Positions 39,953-49,100 of a DNA stretch of 64,000 nt are shown one piece after another. A program made the translations under genes and the position numbers. The number at the start of each line of letters is the position of its first letter. Position 1 is the stretch's first letter. The notes below the pieces were generated by a model. It was not told where the DNA came from, ran no database searches, and was given only the letters and a program-made list of their open reading frames with translations. The stretch is from contig NZ_JAAATW010000002.1 of NCBI RefSeq assembly GCF_009908315.1, positions 62,001 to 126,000 of the forward strand. Direction: 5' to 3'. The DNA comes from Paragemmobacter ruber. Lineage in GTDB: Bacteria > Pseudomonadota > Alphaproteobacteria > Rhodobacterales > Rhodobacteraceae.

Positions 39953-41220
39953 GCGCTGTAGACCCGGGTTCCGTTCAAGAATGTGGCCAGCACCTTACCT
40001 TCCATGCGCTGGCCGTCAAACGGGGTGTTCTTGGATTTCGACTGCAGCTTGAACCGATCAAGCAGGAAAGGCGCGTCGGGATCGAACAGGACCAGATCGG
40101 CGGGTGCGCCCAGTGCCATGCGCCCCTGCGGCAGGCCCAGCCGCCGCGCCGGGTTCAGCGACAGCGCGCGGAACAGGGCGGGCAGGTCCAGATGCCCGGC
40201 GTGGTAAAGCCGCATCGCGGCGGGCAGCAGCGTTTCCAGCGCCACCGCGCCGGGGGCGGCCTCTTCAAAGGGCAGGCGCTTGGATTCCTCATCCGCCGGG
40301 GTGTGCATGGAGGAGATGCAGTCGATGGTGCCATTCGCCACCGCCTCGACCATCGCCAGACGGTCCTCTTCCGACCGCAGGGGCGGGGTCAGCTTGAAGA
40401 AGGTGCGATAGTCGCCAAGATCAATCTCGTTCAGCGTGAGGTGGTGGATCGAGGTGCCAGCGGTCACATCCAGACCCGCGTCGCGCGCCCGGCGCAGGGC
40501 GGGCAGGCTGTGGGCGGTGGTGATCTGGTCGGCGTGGTAGCGCACGCCCGTCATCTCGACCAGCGCGAGGTCGCGTTCCAGCCCCATCCGTTCCGCGATG
40601 GGCGATACGGCAGGCAGCCCGCGGAGTGAGGCGAATTTGCCCGACGTGGCGGCGGCGCCCTTCGACAGGACGGGATCCTGCGGATGGCCGATCACCAGCG
40701 CGCCCAAGGCGCGGGCATAGGTGAAGGCGCGCGACAGGACTTTGGCATCCGGGGTGACGGCGAAGGCATCGGTGAAGGCGATGGCGCCTGCATCCAGAAG
40801 AAAGCCGATCTCGGTCATCTCGCGCCCCTCGCGCCCCTTGGTCAGGGCGGCCATGTGGCGGATGCGGACGGGCGACGCCTCGGCCGCGCGGCGGGTGACG
40901 AATTCCAGCGTCTCGGGCGTGTCGATGGCGGGCAGGGTGTCAGGCCGGGCGATGATGGTGGTCACGCCCCCGGCCGCCGCCGCAAGCCCGGCAGAGCGGA
41001 AGGATTCCCGGTGCCGTTCGCCCGGTTCGCCGATCTTGACGCCGATATCCACGATGCCGGGGGCAAGGTGGTGGCCGCCACAGTCGATCTCGGCCGCGCC
41101 CTTTGGCTTGGCCCCGTTGATCGCGGCGATCACGCCTTTGGCCAGCGTCACGCTGCCCGGGGTGACGGTGCCGGCCTCGGGGTCGATCAGTCGGGCGTTG
41201 GTCAGATGCAGCGTGGTCAT
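39949..41220 (-). CDS. pyrC: Dihydroorotase-like protein, probably non-catalytic (PyrX/pseudo-DHOase)
   Basis: A 423-aa protein with overall type I dihydroorotase sequence, but catalytic residues look lost. The zinc motif expected as D-x-H-x-H reads DIGVKIGEPG (58-67), with Gly60 and Lys62 in place of the His ligands. The TDHAPH loop reads SMHTPA (near 303), so the catalytic Asp is missing. The QH(V/I)ST His site reads DQITT. Inactive dihydroorotases of this kind are known to serve as structural partners of aspartate transcarbamoylase in pyrB-pyrC' operons. It lies downstream of pyrB here with two small genes between. A working PyrC should be encoded elsewhere. Confidence 0.87.
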   Translation of the reverse strand: MTTLHLTNARLIDPEAGTVTPGSVTLAKGVIAAINGAKPKGAAEIDCGGHHLAPGIVDIGVKIGEPGERHRESFRSAGLAAAAGGVTTIIARPDTLPAIDTPETLEFVTRRAAEASPVRIRHMAALTKGREGREMTEIGFLLDAGAIAFTDAFAVTPDAKVLSRAFTYARALGALVIGHPQDPVLSKGAAATSGKFASLRGLPAVSPIAERMGLERDLALVEMTGVRYHADQITTAHSLPALRRARDAGLDVTAGTSIHHLTLNEIDLGDYRTFFKLTPPLRSEEDRLAMVEAVANGTIDCISSMHTPADEESKRLPFEEAAPGAVALETLLPAAMRLYHAGHLDLPALFRALSLNPARRLGLPQGRMALGAPADLVLFDPDAPFLLDRFKLQSKSKNTPFDGQRMEGKVLATFLNGTRVYSA

Positions 41221-41266
41221 CGGCGGACGTCACTTTCCGGGGGGTGTGCGGGCATGGGGGCGAACC

Positions 41267-41383
41267 CTATCCCAGCACGAAATAGACGGTGAAGAGGGCA
41301 AGGAAGATCAGGACAAGGGCCGCGACCTTGCCGCCCTGCTTCATCTCGTCCTTGGTGGGTTTGCGGTCGGGATCGGGGGTCAT
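41267..41383 (-). CDS. 38-aa single-helix membrane peptide
   Basis: A short gene between the 196-aa membrane protein and the pyrC-like gene. The N-terminus is MTPDPDRKPTKDEMKQGG (soluble, charged), then one hydrophobic helix (KVAALVLIFLALFTVYFVLG) to the end. The ATG overlaps the previous stop by 4 bp (ATGA), strong support for real translation. Function unknown; it would insert with the N-terminus probably in the cytoplasm. Confidence 0.6.
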   Translation of the reverse strand: MTPDPDRKPTKDEMKQGGKVAALVLIFLALFTVYFVLG

Positions 41384-41970
41384 GGGGCGGGTCCGTTCTG
41401 GAATTCGGGTCGATGTCTGCCCTCGTTCGCCCAATACATCGCGCGGTTGGCGTCATTCAGATCAAGGCCGACGAAGATGACAGTTTTTGCATTTTCAAAC
41501 CTGACAGCACCGGTCCAATCGACCCTCGCGAGGTCGCGGTCAAGCGGATGGCGATGAACTTTTTCGGGCTTGTTCCCGTTTATCATCACTGCATGGGATG
41601 TGCTGACACCCAAGTAGTTCAGCCATGGACGCGCGTAAGCCTGCCAGACATTGTAAAGGCTGTAGACAGAAAGATGGGCCAAAGCGATGACCCCAGGCCA
41701 AGCAAAAATGTAAAGTTTCTGGCAGGACGGACTGCCATCCCCCGAACAATACTCAGCCATGCTTTGGCCCCATGGCGCAATGTAGAGGAAGAAGAAAGTC
41801 GCCGGGACGGCTACGATTGCAAGCCACACCCATCGTATCACAAACCGCGAAACTGGCACTTCAGCAGCCCACAAGAGGCGCTCCGTCTTTACCAACGCCT
41901 TCCCTAGCGCGGGCGGCGGCGAACCGTGCCTGCCGATTTCCCAAATCCTGTAGACACCGGCCGCTGTCAT
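41380..41970 (-). CDS. Hypothetical membrane protein inserted in the pyrB-pyrC locus
   Basis: A 196-aa protein. A soluble N-terminus (~45 residues) precedes two membrane helices (FVIRWVWLAIVAVPATFFFLYIAPW and IFAWPGVIALAHLSVYSLYNVW). The cytoplasmic tail ends VDWTGAVRFENAKTVIFVGLDLNDANRAMYWANEG. No family recognised. The sequence is visibly less G+C-rich than its neighbours. It starts 7 bp after the pyrB stop and couples by ATGA to the 38-aa gene. It looks like a later insertion into an otherwise conserved pyrB-pyrC-plsY order. Confidence 0.7.
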   Translation of the reverse strand: MTAAGVYRIWEIGRHGSPPPALGKALVKTERLLWAAEVPVSRFVIRWVWLAIVAVPATFFFLYIAPWGQSMAEYCSGDGSPSCQKLYIFAWPGVIALAHLSVYSLYNVWQAYARPWLNYLGVSTSHAVMINGNKPEKVHRHPLDRDLARVDWTGAVRFENAKTVIFVGLDLNDANRAMYWANEGRHRPEFQNGPAP

Positions 41971-41977
41971 CGCCCGC

Positions 41978-42940
41978 TCACACCATCGTCCCCACGATCT
42001 TGCGCCCGCGTTCCAGCCGCAGGTTGCGGGCCAAAAGGTCCATGCAGGCCATGCGGACGGCCACCCCCATCTCCACCTGATCCTGAATGACCGACCGGTT
42101 GATGTCATCGGCGAGGTCGCCGTCGATCTCCACCCCCCGGTTCATGGGGCCGGGATGCATCACGATGGCGTCGGGCTTAGCGTGTGACAGCTTGTCGGCG
42201 TCCAGCCCGTAGCGGTGGTAATATTCACGTTCTGACGGTATGAAGCCGCCATCCATGCGCTCCTTCTGTAGGCGCAGCATCATCACCACATCGGCGCCCG
42301 CAAGACCCGCCTTCATGTCATCAAACACCTCTGCCCCGAAGGCGCCGATGCCTGCGGGCATCAGCGTGGGCGGGCCGATCAGGCGGATGCGGTTTTCCAT
42401 CTTGCCCAAGAGGATCAGGTTGGACCGGGCCACGCGGGAATGGGCGATGTCGCCGCAGATGGCCACGGTCAGGCGCTGGATGCGGCCCTTGGCGCGGCGG
42501 ATCGTCAGCGCGTCGAGCAGCGCCTGCGTGGGATGTTCGTGCCGCCCGTCGCCCGCGTTCAGCACCGCGCAATTCACCTTGGACGCCAGAAGGTTGACCG
42601 CGCCCGAAGACGGGTGCCGCACGACCAAGAGATCGGGGTGCATGGCGTTCAGCGTCAGCGCCGTGTCGATCAGCGTCTCGCCCTTCTTCACCGATGAATG
42701 GCCCACCGCCATGTTCATCACATCGGCCCCCAGCCGCTTGCCCGCCAGTTCGAAACTGGCCTGCGTGCGGGTGGAGTTTTCAAAGAACATGTTGATCTGC
42801 GTCATCCCGGCCAGCACGTCGGATTGCTTCACCGTGCGGCGGTTCAGATCGACATAGCGATCGGCCAGATCCAGCACCGTGGTGATTTCCAGCGGGGCGA
42901 GCGGTTCGATGCCGAGGAGGTGGCGGGCGCGGAAGGTCAT
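41978..42940 (-). CDS. pyrB: Aspartate carbamoyltransferase catalytic subunit
   Basis: A 320-aa enzyme that joins carbamoyl phosphate to aspartate in pyrimidine synthesis. The carbamoyl-phosphate loop [71 protein letters not shown] and [14 protein letters not shown] are all canonical. It heads the leftward operon ending with plsY. No pyrI regulatory gene is seen; the degenerate PyrC downstream is the likely partner. Confidence 0.96.
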   Translation of the reverse strand: MTFRARHLLGIEPLAPLEITTVLDLADRYVDLNRRTVKQSDVLAGMTQINMFFENSTRTQASFELAGKRLGADVMNMAVGHSSVKKGETLIDTALTLNAMHPDLLVVRHPSSGAVNLLASKVNCAVLNAGDGRHEHPTQALLDALTIRRAKGRIQRLTVAICGDIAHSRVARSNLILLGKMENRIRLIGPPTLMPAGIGAFGAEVFDDMKAGLAGADVVMMLRLQKERMDGGFIPSEREYYHRYGLDADKLSHAKPDAIVMHPGPMNRGVEIDGDLADDINRSVIQDQVEMGVAVRMACMDLLARNLRLERGRKIVGTMV

Positions 42941-43014
42941 CTGGTCCTCCTTCGGGGGCTATCGGGGCTTATAGGCAGGGGCGGGGGTTCGGGCAAGCCG
43001 CCCGCTTGCGGGCG

Positions 43015-43057
43015 AAATTCGTTCGAACGAATTTGCAAATTTCTTCGAAGAAATTTG
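43015..43057. repeat. Two adjacent perfect palindromes in the pyrB/UDG divergent region
   Basis: AAATTCGTTCGAACGAATTT (43015-43034) is a perfect 20-bp palindrome. It is followed by a perfect 22-bp palindrome at 43036-43057 with core TTTCTTCGAAGAAA, also present at 31865-31880. Unlike the other AT-rich clusters it lies between two divergent starts rather than after gene ends. Confidence 0.75.
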
Positions 43058-43097
43058 GCTGTGGCGCGGGGGCGGGGGCGACCTTAGGTTTGCGGCC

Positions 43098-43976
43098 ATG
43101 GGAATCGACTTCGACACCACGACGCCGGAAGGCTGGCAGGCGGCGCTGGCGGCGCTGCAATGGCAGCTGGAACTTGGCGTGACCGAAGTGATCGGCGAAA
43201 CGCCCGCCAACGCCTATGACCTTGCCGATCGCGCGCCATGGCTGGCGCCTGCCGCCGCCTCCGCCGCCCCCGCCGGTTCGGGGCGAGGCGAGGCGCGCCC
43301 CCCCGCGCGGGCGGCGGAACCCTATGTTCCCCAGATCAGCGCCGAAGAGCGTGCGGCACAGGCCGCCGATGCCGCCGTGGCCGAGGCGCAGGCGCGTGCG
43401 GGGGCGGCCGGGTCGCTCGATGCGCTGCGCGAGGCGATGGCGGCCTACGACCATTGCGAGTTGAAGAAGGGCGCGCGCAACCTTGTCTTTGCCGATGGCC
43501 GGGCGGGGGCGCGGGTTCTGGTGCTGGGCGAGGCGCCGGGCCGCGACGAGGATCTCGAAGGTCGCCCCTTCGTCGGCGCGGCGGGCCAGTTGCTGGACCG
43601 GATGTTCGCGGCCATCGGGCTGTCGCGCGACAATCCCGACCTGCAGCATGCCCTCTATATCACCAATGTCATGCCGTGGCGGCCACCGGGCAACCGGGAA
43701 CCCACGCCCGAGGAAATCGCCATGATGCGGCCCTTTGTCGAACGCCACATCGCGCTGGCCGCGCCCGAGGTGATCGTCCTGATGGGCAACACGCCCTGCG
43801 CGGCCTTGCTGGGGGCGAAGGGCATCCTGCGGCTGCGCGGGAACTGGACCACGGCGCTGGGCCTGCCCGTCATGCCCATGACGCACCCGGCCTATCTGTT
43901 GCGCAACCCCGTGGCCAAGCGCGAGGCATGGGCCGACCTTCTGGAAATCAAGGCCAAGCTGAACGGGCCAAGCTGA
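43098..43976 (+). CDS. Uracil-DNA glycosylase superfamily protein (type 4-like, lacking Fe-S cysteines)
   Basis: A 292-aa protein. Motif 1 is GEAPGRDEDLEGRPFVGAAG (from about residue 144) and motif 2 is THPAYLLRNP (about 261-270), both matching type 4 uracil-DNA glycosylases. The four cysteines that hold the Fe-S cluster in type 4 enzymes are mostly absent: the first pair reads CELKK, KCRPP reads PWRPP, and the C of the CRPFL segment reads MMRPFV. The N-terminal ~110 residues form a poorly conserved helical, Ala-rich extension. It probably recognises damaged or uracil-containing DNA; activity is uncertain. It lies 7 bp before moaB. Confidence 0.75.
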   Translation: MGIDFDTTTPEGWQAALAALQWQLELGVTEVIGETPANAYDLADRAPWLAPAAASAAPAGSGRGEARPPARAAEPYVPQISAEERAAQAADAAVAEAQARAGAAGSLDALREAMAAYDHCELKKGARNLVFADGRAGARVLVLGEAPGRDEDLEGRPFVGAAGQLLDRMFAAIGLSRDNPDLQHALYITNVMPWRPPGNREPTPEEIAMMRPFVERHIALAAPEVIVLMGNTPCAALLGAKGILRLRGNWTTALGLPVMPMTHPAYLLRNPVAKREAWADLLEIKAKLNGPS

Positions 43977-43983
43977 GGGCAAT

Positions 43984-44526
43984 ATGAGCCGGATCGACGA
44001 AACCAAGGATTTCATTCCCGTCCGCATCGCCGTGCTGACGGTCAGCGACACGCGCACCCCAGCCGATGACCGGTCGGGCGACACGCTGGTGGACCGGCTG
44101 ACCGAGGCGGGGCATCTGCTCGCTGCCCGTGACATCGTGCCGGATGACCGCGGCACCATCGCGGCACAGTTGCGCGCTTGGATCGCCGATCCGGGGGTGG
44201 ATGTGATCCTGACCACGGGCGGCACAGGCCTGACAGGGCGCGATGTCACGGTAGAGGCGCATCGCGATGTCTATGAGAAAGAGATCGAGGCCTTCGGAAC
44301 CGTCTTCACCATCGTGTCGATGCAGAAGATCGGCACCAGCGCCGTGCAGTCGCGGGCCTGCGGCGGCGTGGCGGGGGGGACCTATCTCTTTGCCCTTCCG
44401 GGCAGCCCCGGTGCCTGCCGCGATGCCTGGGACGAGATCCTGAAATGGCAGTTCGACTATCGCCACCGCCCCTGCAACTTTGTCGAGATTTTTCCCCGGC
44501 TCGAGGAACATCGTCGGCGCAAGTAG
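43984..44526 (+). CDS. moaB: Molybdenum cofactor biosynthesis protein B
   Basis: A 180-aa MoaB/MogA-type protein for adenylylation of molybdopterin. TVSDTRTPADDRSGDTLVDRLTEAGH at the N-terminus and ILTTGGTGLTGRDVTVEAHRD (the MPT-binding TGGTG loop) are characteristic, as are RACGGVAGGTYLFALPGSPGACRDAW and FDYRHRPCNFVEIFPR. It starts 7 bp after the UDG-like gene, so they probably share a transcript. No other moa genes are in the window. Confidence 0.94.
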   Translation: MSRIDETKDFIPVRIAVLTVSDTRTPADDRSGDTLVDRLTEAGHLLAARDIVPDDRGTIAAQLRAWIADPGVDVILTTGGTGLTGRDVTVEAHRDVYEKEIEAFGTVFTIVSMQKIGTSAVQSRACGGVAGGTYLFALPGSPGACRDAWDEILKWQFDYRHRPCNFVEIFPRLEEHRRRK

Positions 44527-44667
44527 CGACAGAATCGCGCCGGGGCCGCGTTCAACACCGGGATTGTCCGGTTTCACGCAGGCTTCATTGGCGTTGCGTG
44601 GCGCGCGGGCTAGGCTGCGCTGGGCTAGGCTGGCCGGGCCGGCTGGGGCAGGTGCAAAGGGAGTGTC

Positions 44668-46128
44668 ATGCGGTTCTTCGGACGCGCGATGGGCGGGCTG
44701 TTTCTCGCTGCGGTGACGGCGGCGCTCTTGGCGCTGGCGGTGGGAGTTGTCGCCGCGGCCCTGCGCGAGCGGATGGCGGCGGGCGGGCCGCCCGCGCCCA
44801 CGCCGGAACGCGTGGTGTCGGCCAATGTCCTGCCGGTGGAGGCCGGGCGCATCACCCCGGTGCTGACGGCCTATGGCGAGGTGCGGGCGGTGCGCACGCT
44901 GGAACTGCGCGCGCCGCAGGGCGGGCGCGTGGCGGAACTGTCGCCCCGCTTTGCCGATGGCGGCGCGGTGACGGCGGGCGAGGTGCTGCTGCGGCTCGAT
45001 CCGGCCGAGGCGACGGCTGCGCGCGATCTGGCTGCGGCGGCGCTGGCCGAGGCCGAGGCGGCGGAACGCGAGGCGGGCCGTTCGCTGTTGCTGGCCCGCG
45101 ATGACCTGACGCAGGCCGAGGCGCAGCTTGCCCTGCGCGCGCAGGCGGTGCAGCGCCAGCGCGACATCGCGGCGCGCGGCGCGGGGTCTGCGGCGGCGGT
45201 CGAGACGGCGGAACTGGCGCAGGCGCAGGCGCAGCAGGCGCTGCTCTCCAGCCGCGCCGCCCTTGCGCAGGCCGAGGCGGCGGTGGACCAGACCGCCATC
45301 GCCGTCACCCGCGCGCGCATCTCGCTGACCGAGGCCGAGCGGGTGCTGTCCGAAACCGTGATCCGGGCAGAGTTCGACGGGCGGCTCGATGGCGTGCTGC
45401 CGGTGGTGACCGGCGGGCAGATCACCGCTAATGAGGTGCTTGGCCGCATCATCGACCCCGCCGCGCTGGAAGTGGCCTTCCGGCTGTCCACCGCGCAATA
45501 TGCCCGCCTGATCGACGCGCAGGGTGCCCCGATCCCTGCGCCCGTGACCGTGCGGCTGGATGTGGCCGGGGCGTCCCTTGTGGCGACAGGCCGGATCCTG
45601 CGCGCCGGCGCCTCGGGCGCCGAGGCAGGGGGCGGGCGTGTGGTCTATGCCGCGCTGGATGCGGCCCCCGGCCTGCGCCCCGGCGATTTCGTGACGGTCG
45701 AGGTGGCGGAACCCCCGCTGGATGCGGTGGCCGAACTGCCCGCCACGGCGGTGGATGCCGCAGGCCGCGTGCTGGCCCTGAACGCCGAGGACAGGCTGGA
45801 GGATGTGGCCGTCGCGGTGCTGCGCCGGCAGGGCGACCGCGTGATCGTGGCGCCCGGCGCGCTGGTGGGGCGCGAGGTGGTGGCCGAACGCTCGCCGCTG
45901 ATCGGGGCAGGGATCAAGGTCCGCCCGGTGCGCCCCGGCACCGAACAGGCCGCCGCCGAACCCGCGCTGGTGGACCTGTCCGAGGATCGCCGCGCCGCCC
46001 TGATCGCGGCGGTGGAGGGTAACGCGCGGATGCCGGACGAGGTGAAGGCGCAGCTGATCGAACAGCTGCAGCAGGACCGCGTGCCCGCCGATCTGGTGGC
46101 CCGCATCGAAGCGCGGGCGGGCGGCTGA
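44668..46128 (+). CDS. RND efflux periplasmic adaptor (HlyD/MFP type)
   Basis: A 486-aa membrane-fusion protein. An N-terminal signal/anchor helix (GGLFLAAVTAALLALAVGVVAAAL) is followed by a lipoyl/barrel half (YGEVRAVRTLELRAPQGGRVAELSPRFADGG), a long Ala/Glu/Gln-rich alpha-hairpin coiled coil (RDLAAAALAEAEAAEREAGRSLLLARDD...AQAQAQQALL), and a barrel return (VIRAEFDGRLDGVLPVVTGGQITANEVLGRI). It links the inner-membrane pump to an outer-membrane channel, not encoded here. TGATG coupling to the permease gene shows they form one unit. A 15-bp direct repeat (GGGCTAGGCTG at 44607 and 44622) lies upstream. Confidence 0.92.
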   Translation: MRFFGRAMGGLFLAAVTAALLALAVGVVAAALRERMAAGGPPAPTPERVVSANVLPVEAGRITPVLTAYGEVRAVRTLELRAPQGGRVAELSPRFADGGAVTAGEVLLRLDPAEATAARDLAAAALAEAEAAEREAGRSLLLARDDLTQAEAQLALRAQAVQRQRDIAARGAGSAAAVETAELAQAQAQQALLSSRAALAQAEAAVDQTAIAVTRARISLTEAERVLSETVIRAEFDGRLDGVLPVVTGGQITANEVLGRIIDPAALEVAFRLSTAQYARLIDAQGAPIPAPVTVRLDVAGASLVATGRILRAGASGAEAGGGRVVYAALDAAPGLRPGDFVTVEVAEPPLDAVAELPATAVDAAGRVLALNAEDRLEDVAVAVLRRQGDRVIVAPGALVGREVVAERSPLIGAGIKVRPVRPGTEQAAAEPALVDLSEDRRAALIAAVEGNARMPDEVKAQLIEQLQQDRVPADLVARIEARAGG

Positions 46129-49100
46129 TGCGGTCGCGGGGCGTCCTGTCCTATTTCGTGCGTCACCGGACGCTGGCCAACCTTGTGATGGTGCTGATGC
46201 TTGTGGGCGGGCTGGTCGCCGCGATGAACATCCGCGCCCAGTATTTCCCCGATGTCGTCCTGTCCGAGGTGGACGTTTCCGTGGCCTGGCCCGGTGCCGG
46301 GGCCGAGGATGTGGATCGCGGCATCGTGCAGGTGTTGGAACCGGCCCTGAAAGCGGTCGAAGGCGTCGCGGCCACCTATGCCCGATCCTTCGAGGGCCGC
46401 GCCTCCATCGAGATCGAGTTCGAACCCGGCGTCAATCTTGATCGCGCGACGCAGGATGTCACGACGGCGGTCGATGGCGTGACGACCCTGCCCGAAGATG
46501 CCGAAGAGCCCGAGATCAGCCGTGGCTCGTGGCGCGATCAGGTGACGGATGTGGTGATCAGCGGCCCGGTCGGCGTGGATCAGCTGGCGCGTCTGGCCGA
46601 TGAATTCACCGGGCGGCTGTTCACCGCAGGCGTGACCCGCGTCACCATCACCGGCCTTGCCGCGCCACAGACGATTGTCGAGGTCACGCCCGTTGCCCTG
46701 ATGCGCCATGACGTGACGATGGAACAGATCGCCGCCGCCATCGCCGCCGCCACCGTCACGCGCCCGGCGGGCGAGGTAGCGACCGGCGCCGCCCGCGTGC
46801 GGACGGGTGAGGAACGCCGCGCGGCCGATGCGATTGGCGACATCGCGCTGCGCGCGGCGGCGGATGGCACGGTGCTGCGCATCCGCGACGTGGCCACGAT
46901 CCGGGTGGAAGGCGCCGACCGGGGCCGCGCGGCCTTTGTCGGCGCGAACCCCGCCATGGTGATCCGCGTGGAGCGCGGCCCGGAAGGCGACGCGATCGAC
47001 CAGCAGGCCCGCGTGGCGCAGGCGGTGGAGGCCATGCGCCCCGACCTGCCGCAGGGCGTGACGCTGGATCTTGTGCGCGCGCGCGCCGACCAGATCACCG
47101 ACCGGCTTTCGCTGATGCTCGACAACGCGCTGTCGGGCCTCGTCCTTGTGGTGCTGATGCTGTTTCTGTTCCTGAACGGGCGTATCGCGCTTTGGGTGGC
47201 GGCAGGCATACCGGTGGCCACGCTGGCCGCCATCGGGGTGATGTGGATGGGCGGCGTCACGCTGAACATGATTTCGCTGTTCGCGCTGATCCTCGTGCTG
47301 GGCGTGATCGTGGACGATTCCATCGTGGTGGGCGAACACGCCGATTTCCGGGTCCGTCACTTGGGCGAAAGCCCGGTGGTCGCCGCCGAACGCGCCGCGC
47401 TGCGGATGGCGGGGCCGGTGCTGGCCTCGACCCTGACGACGGTGATCGCCTTCCTCGCGCTGGCGGCCATCGGCGGGCGCTTCGGCGATCTGATCGAGGA
47501 TATCCCCTTCACCGTCATGGCGGTGATGATCGCCTCATTGATCGAATGTTTTCTGATCCTGCCCAATCACATGGCCCATGCGCTGGCGGATTCGGTGAAG
47601 GAAAAGTGGTACGATGCACCCAGCCGTTTCACCAACCGCTGGCTAAACCGTTTCAAGGACGCCGCGATGAAACCCCTGATGCGCGCCGTGATTGCGGCGC
47701 GCTATCCGGTGCTGGCGGCGGCGGTGCTGGCCTTGGCGACGCAAGCCGCGCTGTTCCTGCGCGGCGACGTGCCCTTCCGCTTTTTCAACGCGCCGGAACA
47801 GGGCTCGCTCAGCGGGAATTTCTCCATGCTTCCCGGGGCCACGCGCGAGGATACGCTTGCCATGATGGCCGAGATGCAGCGCGCCGTCGCCGCCACGGGC
47901 GCGGCCTTTGAGGCCGAACACGGCCTGAACCCGGTGATCTTTGTCATGGCCGAGGTGGGCGGCGGGTCCGGGCGGGGCCTGTCAGGCGCGGCCACCAAGG
48001 ACGCCGATCTTCTGGGCGGCATCTCGGTGGAAATCGTGGACCCCGACCTGCGCCCCTATTCGGCCAATGCCGTCATCGCCGCGATCGAGGCCGAGGTGCG
48101 CCGCCATCCCCTGCTGGAGGAAATGAGCTTCCGTGGCGGCCGCTTCGGCCCCGGCGGCGCGGCGCTGTCGGTGGATTTCTACGGCGCCGATGCGGACGTG
48201 CTGAAAGCCGCGGCCGAGGCGCTCAAGACCCGGCTGGCCGTCTTTCCCGAAGTGTCGGGGCTGGAAGACACGCTCGCCTATGACAAAGAGGAGCTTGTCC
48301 TCAGCCTGACGCCCACGGGGCAGGCCATGGGCTTCACCATTGATGGGCTTGCGGGCGACCTGCGTGACATGCTGGCTGGGATCGAGGCCGCCACCTATCC
48401 CGACGGCCCCCGCTCGGCCGCGATCCGGGTGGAACTGCCCGAAGGCGAGCTGACGGCAGATTTCCTTGACCGCGTGCAGGTGCGGGCCAGCGCGCCGGAT
48501 GGCGCGTCGGTCTATGTGCCGCTGGCCGATATCGTGACCGTGGCCCGCGCTTCGGGCTTTTCCTCGGTCGTGCGGGAAAACGGGCTGCGCGTCGTCACCG
48601 TATCGGGCGAGTTGTCCGAAGATGACCCCGCCCGCGCGACCGAGGTTCAGACGGCCCTGCGGGCCGAGATCGTGCCGCAGATCGAACAGGATTTCGGCGT
48701 GCGCGCCCGCTTCTCGGGGCAGGCCGAGCAGGAACAGGAATTCCTCAGCGGCGCGGCCGTGGCGGTGATCCTTGCCCTGCTGGGCATCTATCTGTGCCTT
48801 GCCTGGATCTTCGCCAGCTGGTCGCGCCCCATGGTGGTGATGTCGGTCATCCCCTTTGGCCTTGTCGGTGCGATCTTCGGCCACTGGGTCTGGGACGTGC
48901 CGCTGTCGATGTTCTCCATCGTCGGCATCATCGGCATGTCGGGAATCATCGTGAACGACTCCATCGTTCTCGTCTCGACCATCGACGAATATTCGGAAAA
49001 ACGCGGGCTGATCCCGGCGGTTGTGGATGCGGTGGCCGACAGGCTGCGCCCGGTGCTGCTTACCACGCTGACCACCGTGCTGGGGCTGGCGCCGCTGCTC

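Noticed and set aside
41413-41907. Plus-strand 164-codon frame opposite the 196-aa membrane protein
   Set aside because: Minus-strand product has two clear membrane helices and ATGA coupling to the next gene; the plus frame has no ribosome site.
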